DNA of 64,000 nucleotides, taken from NCBI RefSeq assembly GCF_005869225.1, contig NZ_SWFP01000001.1, positions 1,321,486 to 1,385,485 on the forward strand, in the 5' to 3' direction. The stretch is from Dyadobacter bucti (lineage in GTDB: Bacteria; Bacteroidota; Bacteroidia; Cytophagales; Spirosomataceae). The number at the start of each line of letters is the position of its first letter. Position 1 is the stretch's first letter. A program made the position numbers and the translations under genes. Positions 56,830 to 64,000 of the stretch are shown one piece after another. The notes under the pieces were generated by a model. The model was not told the DNA's origin. It worked only from the letters and a program-made list of their open reading frames with translations, and did no database searches.

Positions 56830-59385
56830 CTAAGAGGTAATCTTTGATCTGTTGAAGGGCGTTTTTTCATTAAAATGAACTGCTAAATACTTTCCCGTTT
56901 GACTTGCTGGTTCACCAGCGACCATCGCTGCCGGACCACATACAACGATTTCGCCGCCTTCATCTCCGGCACCGGGTCCGACGTCGATCACCCAATCGCT
57001 GTTGGCGACAACGTGCATATCGTGTTCGATGACAATGACGGTATTGCCCTGATCTACCAACTTATTAAGCTGGACAAGCAGATTGTCTACATCGGAAGGA
57101 TGCAGTCCGGTTGTGGGCTCATCAAGAATGTATAACGTATTGCCATGCTGGGCCCTTTGCAACTCGGTGGCCAGCTTTATTCGCTGCGCCTCACCACCCG
57201 AAAGCTCGGTAGCGGGCTGCCCAAGACGCAGATATCCCAGACCGACCTGACGAACTACATCCAGCGCCCGGTTGATTTGAGGTTCAGACTCAAAGAAGTC
57301 AAATGCCTCATCCACAGTCAGCGCAAGCACCTGGGCAATGTTTTTTTCATTGTATGTAATTTCCAGCGTCTTTTCATTGTAACGGCTTCCGTGACAGGTC
57401 GGGCAGGGTGTATAAACACTTGGAAGAAACAGAAGCTCAACCATTACAAAGCCCTCGCCCTCGCAGTTCGGACAGCGCCCTTTTGCGACATTGAAAGAAA
57501 AACGACCTGCGTCGTACTTTCTTCCCTTTGCCATTTTGGTATTGGCAAACAATTTACGGACATGATCAAACAGGCCTGTGTAGGTTGCCAGGTTTGACCG
57601 GGGCGTGCGTCCGATGGGTTTCTGATCTACCGGTATTAACCTGCGGATATGACTCATCCCTTCTGAGATAAACCCCGTAGTCGTCTTGGGGCTTTCGGTT
57701 TGAAGAAGATTATCATCCTGATCCTCTGTGCCAGGAATTTGCTGGCCTAGTTTTTCCAAAACAAGCTCTACAAGCGCCTGGCTGATCAGACTGCTCTTTC
57801 CCGAGCCCGATATGCCGGTGACGCTGGTCAATACGCCCAATGGAAAGTTGGCATCCACATGCTTTAAATTATTCCGGCTTACGTCCCTTAGCCGCAGCCA
57901 TCCTTTCGCCTGTCTTTCAGACTTTTGGCTTTGATCCGCATCAAACAAATACCGCCTTGTAACGGACCTGCCGATTTTTTCCAATCCCTTCAATGGGCCA
58001 CTGTAAAGTATTTCACCACCCTTCTCACCCGCGCCTGGTCCTACATCGACAACCCAGTCGGCATGGCGTATGATTTCGATCTCGTGTTCTACAACAAAGA
58101 GCGAGTTCCCAGCTGCTTTTAACCGGTCTAACGCCCGGAGCAATGACTGTGTGTCGGCAGGATGAAGACCTGCCGATGGCTCGTCGAGTACATAGACGAC
58201 ACCAAAAAGGTTGGAGTGTATCTGAGTTCCCAGTCGCAGGCGTTGTAATTCTCCCGGCGAAAGCGTGGGGGTACTTCTTTCAAGGGTCAGATACCCAAGC
58301 CCCAGATCTATAAGTACGTCCAGACGAGATAAAAGATCCTGGCCTATGCGTTCAAGAACCAGTGTTTTTTCGGGATGTTCCTCGTCCGGCTCAGTACTTT
58401 TGGATTCTAGGCATGCATATATAATATCACGTAAACTCTTGATATTTAGCCGATAAAATTCCGCAATATCCATCCCGGCAAACTTTACAGATAAAGGCTC
58501 AGGACGCAGGCGCTTTCCCTGGCAAACGGGACATTGCGCGCTCAGCATAAATTTAGACACGCGCTTTTTCATCGCCTGGCTCTGTGAATTCGCAAATGTT
58601 TGCATCACATACCGTTTGACCCCTGTAAAGGTCCCCATGTAACTGGGTTCCATTTTTCTCGCCAGGGCTTGCTGAACTTGTGCGGCCGTAAGTCCGGAAT
58701 AAACCGGAACAACAGGCTGCTCCTCTGTAAACAAGATCCAATCCCTGTCTTTCTTCGGCAGATCACGCCAGGGAATGTCCACATTGTAACCGAGTGTCAT
58801 CAATATTTCCCGCAGGTTCTGCCCCTGCCATGCGGTGGGCCATGCTGCGATGGCTTTTTCTCTGATTGAGAGTGAATCATCGGGCACCATCGAATGCTCT
58901 GTCACTTCATAGACAACCCCCAGGCCGTGGCATTCCGGACAGGCGCCTTCCGGGGTGTTTGGTGAAAACGATTCTGCATAAACGATTGACTGCCCGGCGG
59001 GATAGTCTCCCGCCCTCGAATACAGCATTCTGATCAGATTTGAGATCGTTGTGACGCTGCCAACAGAGGAACGTGTGCTTGTCGCTCCACGCTGCTGCTG
59101 CAAAGCGATAGCCGGTGGAAGACCATCGATACTATCGACCTGGGGAATGGACATCTGGTTAAAAAGACGTCTTGCATACGGAGAGACCGATTCCAGATAA
59201 CGCCGCTGAGCTTCCGCATACAATGTCCCGAAAGCAAGCGATGATTTGCCAGAACCCGAGACACCGGTAAATACTACCAATGCACCTCTGGGAATGACCA
59301 AATCAACATTTTTCAGGTTATTCTCTTTGGCTCCCTGTATTCTGACAAAATCGGAGACAGGAAGCGATATCAATTCTTTTGACAT
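56830..59385 (-). CDS. uvrA: UvrA-like excinuclease ABC ATPase lacking the UvrB-binding domain (UvrA2 type)
   Basis: 851 residues, about 90 fewer than canonical UvrA. Two ABC ATPase modules are present: Walker A GVSGSGKSSLAFGT and GISGSGKSSLISQA; signatures LSPGELQRLRL (variant) and LSGGEAQRIKL; Walker B LYILDEPTTGLHP. Zinc-site cysteines appear in CPECHGLG, CPVCQGKRL, CPNCEGEG and CPTCHGSRY. After TRSSVGSVTTISNLIRMLYSRAG the sequence passes almost straight to FSPNTPEGACPECHG, skipping the UvrB-binding insertion. Such UvrA2/DrrC-like paralogues are linked to tolerance of DNA-binding drugs and to DNA-damage survival rather than to core excision repair. It is monocistronic. Confidence 0.9.
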   Translation of the reverse strand: MSKELISLPVSDFVRIQGAKENNLKNVDLVIPRGALVVFTGVSGSGKSSLAFGTLYAEAQRRYLESVSPYARRLFNQMSIPQVDSIDGLPPAIALQQQRGATSTRSSVGSVTTISNLIRMLYSRAGDYPAGQSIVYAESFSPNTPEGACPECHGLGVVYEVTEHSMVPDDSLSIREKAIAAWPTAWQGQNLREILMTLGYNVDIPWRDLPKKDRDWILFTEEQPVVPVYSGLTAAQVQQALARKMEPSYMGTFTGVKRYVMQTFANSQSQAMKKRVSKFMLSAQCPVCQGKRLRPEPLSVKFAGMDIAEFYRLNIKSLRDIIYACLESKSTEPDEEHPEKTLVLERIGQDLLSRLDVLIDLGLGYLTLERSTPTLSPGELQRLRLGTQIHSNLFGVVYVLDEPSAGLHPADTQSLLRALDRLKAAGNSLFVVEHEIEIIRHADWVVDVGPGAGEKGGEILYSGPLKGLEKIGRSVTRRYLFDADQSQKSERQAKGWLRLRDVSRNNLKHVDANFPLGVLTSVTGISGSGKSSLISQALVELVLEKLGQQIPGTEDQDDNLLQTESPKTTTGFISEGMSHIRRLIPVDQKPIGRTPRSNLATYTGLFDHVRKLFANTKMAKGRKYDAGRFSFNVAKGRCPNCEGEGFVMVELLFLPSVYTPCPTCHGSRYNEKTLEITYNEKNIAQVLALTVDEAFDFFESEPQINRALDVVRQVGLGYLRLGQPATELSGGEAQRIKLATELQRAQHGNTLYILDEPTTGLHPSDVDNLLVQLNKLVDQGNTVIVIEHDMHVVANSDWVIDVGPGAGDEGGEIVVCGPAAMVAGEPASQTGKYLAVHFNEKTPFNRSKITS

Positions 59386-59962
59386 GAGATCTGGGGTAAG
59401 TTTTACCGTGAAAAAATAGTCCCAGAGCTTTGGTATCAGTTTTTCTGGAAGTCCGTGTTAAGCAAATCTCACTACTTTTTTTGAAGCCTGAGCAATCGAA
59501 TCTTAAAGTAGCTAAGGTCGGGCATTAAATGAAGAATACGAAAAGAATGGTAAAAGTAAGGATATTTCAGATGGGACGTCGGAAATACATTTGCACTTGT
59601 TTTGTGCATCTATTTCCCGATACAATATGTATTAGGCATTCATAATCAATGGATTAAACCCATCTAGGTACAAAAAAGGTACAAACTGCGAAAAACGAGC
59701 AAAAAGTTTCCAAATTGTTGCCAGCCATTTTTTGGACTTGCACATATTGAACAAGCACTCTTTAATATGGATGATACCTCCATACAACATCTGAACTCAC
59801 CCTCAAAAGTAACGATTTTGTGTGTTATGCTTCATTGATCAGCTTTACATAAATCTCGCGGTGCAACTACCGAGGAATTCTCGGCAGTTGAAGTTGGAAT
59901 GTAGGGTGTAAAGTGTTGCGCTTTAAACCATCTAAGTAAGGCATTTTTCGATTTTAATTAGC
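59386..59962. other. Gene-free interval at the left edge of the mobile island
   Basis: No gene is recognised. Two similar 16-17-bp words, ttaaacccatctaggta (59654-59670) and ttaaaccatctaagta (59923-59938), lie in direct orientation about 270 bp apart, with tandem ggtacaaa words after the first. They might be remnants of an attachment site. Confidence 0.3.
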
Positions 59963-59970
59963 TATATTTG
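59963..59970 (+). promoter_or_regulatory. -7 box TATATTTG of the hipBA promoter
   Basis: An exact match to the Bacteroidota -7 consensus TAnnTTTG lies 49 bp upstream of the hipB ATG, in AT-rich DNA. A -33 TTG is not clear (ttttcg is at about the right distance). Confidence 0.5.
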
Positions 59971-60018
59971 TGATACAATGGTATTAATTATCTGGTGATA
60001 AAGCCTATAAGTACTACA

Positions 60019-60324
60019 ATGATATCACTTATATCACCATCAAAGGCGCTTCGTAAGCTTGCAGAGAACGTGCGATCTAGGCGTCTAAGTGCGGGCCTTA
60101 CTCAGGAGGGTTTGGCAGAGCGTTCAGGCGTTGCACTACCAACTCTAAGAAAATTTGAGCAGAAAGGGGTCATCTCTTTAGAATCATTCCTTAGGCTCCT
60201 TTTGGTAGTAGGCGGCATCGAGGAAGTGATTGAGGCTATTAAGCCTATAAAACCAACTTTCTCTTCTATTGATGAAGTGTTGAAGGAAGAGACTTCAATC
60301 CGTAAACGAGGTCGTCGCAAATGA
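60019..60324 (+). CDS. hipB: HipB-like XRE-family antitoxin
   Basis: 101 residues from the ATG (MISLISPSKALRK); a GTG eight codons upstream is also possible. A helix-turn-helix of the XRE type covers about 20-55 (VRSRRLSAGLTQEGLAERSGVALPTLRKFEQKG). The Arg/Lys-rich tail (IRKRGRRK) precedes the overlap with hipA (ATGA). HipB represses the operon and neutralises HipA. Its location between hipA and an exact -7 box supports autoregulation. Confidence 0.88.
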   Translation: MISLISPSKALRKLAENVRSRRLSAGLTQEGLAERSGVALPTLRKFEQKGVISLESFLRLLLVVGGIEEVIEAIKPIKPTFSSIDEVLKEETSIRKRGRRK

Positions 60325-61547
60325 AACGACTTATCACAGAACTCAAAGTAAGATTGGATTTCGGCAGCGAAATTCTTCCGGTTGGGCGTTTGGCTATTCG
60401 CGACCACACCATTTATTTTGAATATGAGGCCTCATTCATTCAAAGAGGATTGGAGATTTCTCCATTACGATTACCTCTTAAAACAGGCGTTACCGCTTTT
60501 GAAACAAGACCTTTCGAAGGATTGGCGGGTGTTTTTAGCGATAGCCTTCCCGATGGTTGGGGCCGTTTATTATTTGACCGCCATTTGCGTTCTCAAAACA
60601 TATTGCCGTCCGATATTTCTTCACTGGATCGTTTGGCACATGTGGGGTTTCACGGAATGGGAGCCTTAGTCTATGAACCGGATTATAGTCCGTCTGATAT
60701 AGAAGATGGCTTTATTGATCTGGATCAACTTGCTCAGCAAGCCAGTGAAGTTCTTAGAGGAAGTTCAGAAGAGATCATTCAGGAGCTACTTTCTTTAAAT
60801 GGGTCATCTGCCGGGGCAAGACCTAAAGCGCTCATCGGGGTTGATGAGACCCGTCAGAATATAACCCATGGTGCAAAGCAACTCGCCGATGGATTTGAGC
60901 CCTGGCTGATCAAGTTCCCGAATTCTCAAGACGGACTTGATTCCGGCGCAATTGAATACGTTTATGCTCTGATGGCAAAAGAGGCAGGCGTTGTAATGTC
61001 AGAAGCTCATTTATTTGCCGCTAGCAAAGGATGCGGATATTTCGCGGCAAAACGCTTTGACCGGAATTGTACAAAACGATACCACATGCATACGGTAAGC
61101 GGGTTATTGCATAGTGATTTTCGGACACCATCATTAGATTATGAAGATTTACTGACGCTTACTGGTCAGCTTACGAAAGACATCCGTGAGGTTGAGAAAA
61201 TGTATAGACTGGCTGTATTTAATGTCCTGGCCCATAACCGTGATGACCATGCCAAGAACTTCAGTTTTCTGATGGATAATAAAGGGGAATGGAAGTTATC
61301 GCCAGCTTATGATCTGACGTTTTCTAATGGCCCAGGGGGAGAACAAAGCACAATGGTAATGGGAGAGGGAAGAAATCCCGGCGACAAGCAGCTTATAAAG
61401 CTAGGTATTGAAGCGGGTTTGTCCAAAGCTCTTGTAGATGGAAGTATTGCACAAACAAAGGCTGCCTTGGGGCAGTGGAAGACTTTGGCAAAAGAATATC
61501 AGATAAGTCAGGCAAATATAGATTTGATAAATAAAAGGCTGCCATGA
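60321..61547 (+). CDS. hipA: HipA-family serine/threonine kinase toxin
   Basis: 408 residues, full length for HipA. The N-terminal subdomain (about 1-120) includes FEGLAGVFSDSLPDGWGRLLFDR. GSSAGARPKAL (161-171) corresponds to the Ser-containing loop that is autophosphorylated in E. coli HipA. The catalytic loop HNRDDHAKN (305-313) and D331 in SPAYDLTF complete the kinase. E. coli HipA phosphorylates glutamyl-tRNA synthetase and induces persistence; the target here is not known. All catalytic motifs are intact. It is followed at 21 bp by a phage terminase remnant, so the cassette is probably carried on a mobile element. Confidence 0.93.
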   Translation: MKRLITELKVRLDFGSEILPVGRLAIRDHTIYFEYEASFIQRGLEISPLRLPLKTGVTAFETRPFEGLAGVFSDSLPDGWGRLLFDRHLRSQNILPSDISSLDRLAHVGFHGMGALVYEPDYSPSDIEDGFIDLDQLAQQASEVLRGSSEEIIQELLSLNGSSAGARPKALIGVDETRQNITHGAKQLADGFEPWLIKFPNSQDGLDSGAIEYVYALMAKEAGVVMSEAHLFAASKGCGYFAAKRFDRNCTKRYHMHTVSGLLHSDFRTPSLDYEDLLTLTGQLTKDIREVEKMYRLAVFNVLAHNRDDHAKNFSFLMDNKGEWKLSPAYDLTFSNGPGGEQSTMVMGEGRNPGDKQLIKLGIEAGLSKALVDGSIAQTKAALGQWKTLAKEYQISQANIDLINKRLP

Positions 61548-61568
61548 AAAGGATGGTGTATCCATTTC

Positions 61569-62341
61569 ATGCCGATATTAACGTGCTTACGTTCGAGAAG
61601 CCCACCTTACGCTGGCGGTATGATTCAGGCCAGCACTTACGAGAATGAGGCCAACCTTTCGTACGACTGTATCCCGTCACTTTTCGCATTATACCCACCA
61701 CAGCTGATCGACGCCTACCTGCGCAGTCAATTCGTCAACCTGCCGGCAGGATTTATGTATTCGAACTTTGACCGGAACCTGAACCATACATCCGAGACCA
61801 TGCGCGATAAAGAGAATTTGCATATTGGAATGGATTTCAACGTGATGAACATGACAGCAATTATCAACGTCCTGCGCAATGATGATCCGCAGACTGTTAT
61901 GGAACTGACAGGCGTCCGGGATACACCGACAATGGCACGTATGCTGGATGAACCATATAAGCAGAAAGGTCACCAGATCTGGATTTAACCGGATGCCAGT
62001 GGTAAAAAAACAACATCCAAAAACTGGAGCGAGAGCGATCTATCCATTCTGCGCCAGGCTGGTTTTAACATCGTCGTCGATAATTCAAACCCGGCCGTTA
62101 AAGATCGGGGCAATGCGGTGAACGCGGTGATCCTGAATGGCGAAAGCAAGCGCTGGTGGCTGGTGAACATAAACCTTTGTCCGGTCTGACCGAAAGTCCG
62201 GAACAACAGGCTTACGACAATAATGGTAAACCAGACAAGGACGGCGGCGCTGATCACGCCAATGATGCAGCTGGATATTTCATCAAGAAATGGCAGGTCA
62301 TTAAACGCACGATCGGTCTGATCGGTGCTGCTGGTTTTTAA
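61569..62341 (+). pseudogene. Phage terminase large subunit remnant (5'-truncated, nonsense and frameshift)
   Basis: The reading matches the C-terminal nuclease half of a phage terminase large subunit: ASTYENEANLSYDCIPSLFALYPPQ, then LHIGMDFNVMNMTAIINVLRND (an RNase H-fold start with its Asp). The frame stops at TAA (61986-61988) where relatives read IWIYPDASG; one base change (TAC to TAA) explains it. The same frame then continues as PDASGKKT...NWSESDLSILRQAGF...NSNPAVKDRGNAVNAVILNG to a TGA at 62187. The remainder, LTESPEQQAYDNNGKPDKDGGADHANDAAGYFIKKW, is in another frame and runs to 62341. The N-terminal ATPase half is missing upstream, where hipA stands instead. Confidence 0.82.
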
Positions 62342-62345
62342 TATA

Positions 62346-62972
62346 TTAATCGTCACTAAGCGGCTTTTCGGATGGCGGATCCATCAATTTACCTCCGAAA
62401 CACGACTGATTTACTTCGCTTAAATGCCTTATACTATCAAACCTATTAATCAAGCATTCCAGTTGCAATACCTTAAAATCTTCAAATTTCAGTCGCATAA
62501 CTCCTTTGTTTCTTGTCCTTATTTCAACGAAATAAATCCCATGACGCATTACGCTACCCCACTTTTTTGCTAAAAATGTAAAAAGATTTTTCAGAGATTT
62601 TTTGGTTACATACTTTATAACCTCTTTCCCCAATAACGTGCTTATAACATCATGTCCCTTAATAAATTCCCCTATATCAACAAAAACCTCTAAGCCTGTT
62701 TCATGCTGCAGGAAAAGATATCGCACGCCAATTGTCTCACCATCTTTTCCTTTTTCTGGAATTTCAACGAAAACTCCCAAGGAGTGAGGATATTTTGTAT
62801 TGAAATTTTCAACACTCCATTCAAGCTCTCTAATAACAGCATGATGACCCGTTGAAAGCTTGTTATAAAGTTCCTGATAAGATCCGCTCCCAAACCCGCC
62901 TACTTTGGAATCGATTCCCAGTTTGATAGCAATTTGGTAATCTTCGTAGATTTCCCTTTTGGACTTGTACAT
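62346..62972 (-). CDS. Uncharacterised protein downstream of the RES gene
   Basis: 208 residues, no signal peptide or membrane helix, AT-rich codon usage unlike the complex I genes. I do not recognise a family. Visible features are a glycine-rich GGFGSGSYQELYNKL near residue 25, an alternating beta-type centre (LGVFVEIPEKG; VRYLFLQHETGLEVFVDIGEF), a helical KKSLKNLFTFLAKKWG, and a further strand pair (IYFVEIRTRNKGVMRLKF). The gene follows the RES gene by 65 bp on the same strand, which suggests a two-gene unit in which this protein might be the antitoxin, sensor or regulator. It ends 4 bp from the end of the terminase remnant. Confidence 0.7.
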   Translation of the reverse strand: MYKSKREIYEDYQIAIKLGIDSKVGGFGSGSYQELYNKLSTGHHAVIRELEWSVENFNTKYPHSLGVFVEIPEKGKDGETIGVRYLFLQHETGLEVFVDIGEFIKGHDVISTLLGKEVIKYVTKKSLKNLFTFLAKKWGSVMRHGIYFVEIRTRNKGVMRLKFEDFKVLQLECLINRFDSIRHLSEVNQSCFGGKLMDPPSEKPLSDD

Positions 62973-63037
62973 AGCTTTTCGATTTGCACAAGATAAGTTA
63001 ATTAAACCTAAGCATTGAGCGTTAAGTTTATTGCGAA

Positions 63038-63850
63038 TTAATGATAAAATGAGTTCGTATCAGGCCCCACAGACCATATTCCTCCTTTATTTGGGTCGTC
63101 GATCCAGTTGATATCACCATTTGGAAGAAATTCTGTCGTCTTCAACACTTCCAGCTCGTAATCCTTGCCAACTCTGGACTTAACCTGATAGAGATATGCT
63201 CTATCGAAAGCGAAATGATTGTCGGCAATCCCTGTTTCCATGACAACATTGTAACCCGTGACGTCACTTTCAACACTCGGGTAAACCAAGACATGGAACC
63301 GATCGTTATCATCTGTTTTAATAATATCAGTATACATTCGATAAAATCCGGTTGTTAATCTGTACGTCAAGGTGTCGGATGCGTTGACAATCCTGGTGAA
63401 CCATTCAGTCAGATTATGATCAATCCGCAGTAATTCTGGAGTAGATGAGCTAAATATCGGACTTCCTGAAAATAGCTTAGCCATAGTGTCATTCGGATTA
63501 CGCTTGGTCAAAGATGATACTATGGCATCTACCCCAATTGCAGCAACGGGAATACGGTTATCTGTGGTGCTCTGATTACGAACCTCAGAAATTGCAACGA
63601 AATCTCCGACCTCTGGCCTTACTTCGAACAGTGCGACACCGTTGTCGGTCGAACTGTAAAAAACCGGGTATCCCTGCAAATTGCATCGTCCAGCGACTCC
63701 CAACCCAGCCGGCGGGTAAGAAAAGTCTTTTGGTTTCATCAAAGTGTTGTTGGTCACATCATCAACAGACTTAGCGGTAATTTTCCTTGCTCGGAACAAT
63801 GCAGGAAAGTACACTTCGTAACTCATTGGCTGATAGCCAAGTTTATGCAT
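63038..63850 (-). CDS. RES-domain protein (predicted NAD+-degrading toxin)
   Basis: 270 residues. The first 100 match the RES fold, named for conserved Arg, Glu and Ser: FRARK (R20/R22), GRCNLQGYPVFYSSTDNGVALFEVRPEVGD with GRxN at 54-57 and E76. RES toxins such as MbcT and Xre-RES pairs break down NAD+ and arrest growth. At 270 residues it is longer than a typical RES toxin (about 150-230), with a C-terminal extension (from about 180) of unclear role. The usual partner, an upstream Xre/MbcA-type antitoxin, is missing; upstream is an IS3 element. An internal ATG (residue 9) is an alternative start. Confidence 0.65.
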   Translation of the reverse strand: MHKLGYQPMSYEVYFPALFRARKITAKSVDDVTNNTLMKPKDFSYPPAGLGVAGRCNLQGYPVFYSSTDNGVALFEVRPEVGDFVAISEVRNQSTTDNRIPVAAIGVDAIVSSLTKRNPNDTMAKLFSGSPIFSSSTPELLRIDHNLTEWFTRIVNASDTLTYRLTTGFYRMYTDIIKTDDNDRFHVLVYPSVESDVTGYNVVMETGIADNHFAFDRAYLYQVKSRVGKDYELEVLKTTEFLPNGDINWIDDPNKGGIWSVGPDTNSFYH

Positions 63851-63873
63851 AAAAGTAGATATTACGTCTCTAA

Positions 63874-64000
63874 TGTAAGCTTTCCCGAAATTAGGACAGT
63901 GTAGGATTAGACTCGAAATGAGCTAATTTTAACTGTCACATGAAAAAGAAAAACTACTCAGAAACCCAGATCGTGGCGATCCTCAAACAGTATGAGGGTG
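63874..64000 (+). mobile_element. Left end of an IS3-family insertion sequence (runs off the window)
   Basis: A transposase OrfA starts at 63940. The element's terminal inverted repeat probably begins near TGTAAGCTTTCCC (63874), 24 bp from the RES start; without the right end the exact boundary and any target duplication cannot be fixed. Confidence 0.6.
63940..64000 (+). CDS. IS3-family transposase OrfA, N-terminal fragment
   Basis: The first 20 codons read MKKKNYSETQIVAILKQYEG, a typical opening of the OrfA (helix-turn-helix) protein of IS3-family elements. In this family OrfB is produced by programmed frameshifting. The gene continues beyond the window end. Its insertion immediately upstream of the RES gene may have altered or removed that gene's promoter or antitoxin. 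Confidence 0.85.
   Translation, partial: MKKKNYSETQIVAILKQYEG

Overview
The window reads as chromosomal DNA of a Bacteroidota bacterium of the Cytophagales type (a Dyadobacter- or Spirosoma-like organism is my guess; no rRNA or tRNA is present to settle it). The signs are SusC/SusD pairs, an ECF sigma/FecR switch, type IX secretion (T9SS) sorting domains, LytTR signalling, few obvious Shine-Dalgarno sites, and promoter boxes of the TAnnTTTG kind. GC content is moderate in most genes. It is visibly lower in the acyltransferase (7.7-8.8 kb), the 44-48 kb block and the last 2 kb.

Layout. 0-3.3 kb: the end of a SusD gene and a PIG-L deacetylase, followed by a 300-bp array of short tgac-type repeats. 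3.75-7.66 kb: a propeller-sensor histidine kinase and its LytTR response regulator. 7.7-10.2 kb: an acyltransferase, a candidate structured small RNA with a strong terminator, and a small T9SS cargo protein. 10.5-25.0 kb: a complete, tightly overlapped complex I operon on the minus strand, nuoA-B-CD-E-F-G-H-I-J-K-L-M-N, with NuoC and NuoD fused. 25.1-27.8 kb: a CBS-domain protein, an ECF42-type sigma factor with its YCII/DGPF-like partner, and a HiPIP-like iron-sulfur protein. 27.8-39.8 kb: a SusCD nutrient-uptake locus on the minus strand. It runs ECF sigma, FecR, SusC with STN domain, SusD, ceramidase-like hydrolase, enolase-superfamily enzyme, and a secreted sugar-dehydrogenase-like protein with HEAT repeats.

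40-48 kb is accessory: a DUF1016/PDDEXK nuclease, a secreted protein made of 19-residue repeats, an aldo/keto reductase with its AraC regulator, a lipoprotein of propeller-like repeats, two methyltransferases and a LamG protein with a gliding-type C-terminal domain. 48.6-51.4 kb holds what I think is the most interesting unit. It is a histidine kinase whose PAS domain keeps the FixL haem-pocket residues, overlapping a receiver-CRP/FNR fusion, so a FixL/FixJ/FixK-like oxygen circuit in two genes. A 16-bp palindrome and an internally deleted 2-hydroxyacid dehydrogenase follow. 51.5-59.4 kb: a coiled-coil outer-membrane protein, a large FG-GAP T9SS protein, and a UvrA paralogue lacking the UvrB-binding domain.

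59.6-64 kb looks like a mobile or degraded prophage island: hipBA, a phage terminase pseudogene, an unusual two-gene RES-toxin cassette without the usual Xre antitoxin, and the start of an IS3-family element running off the window.
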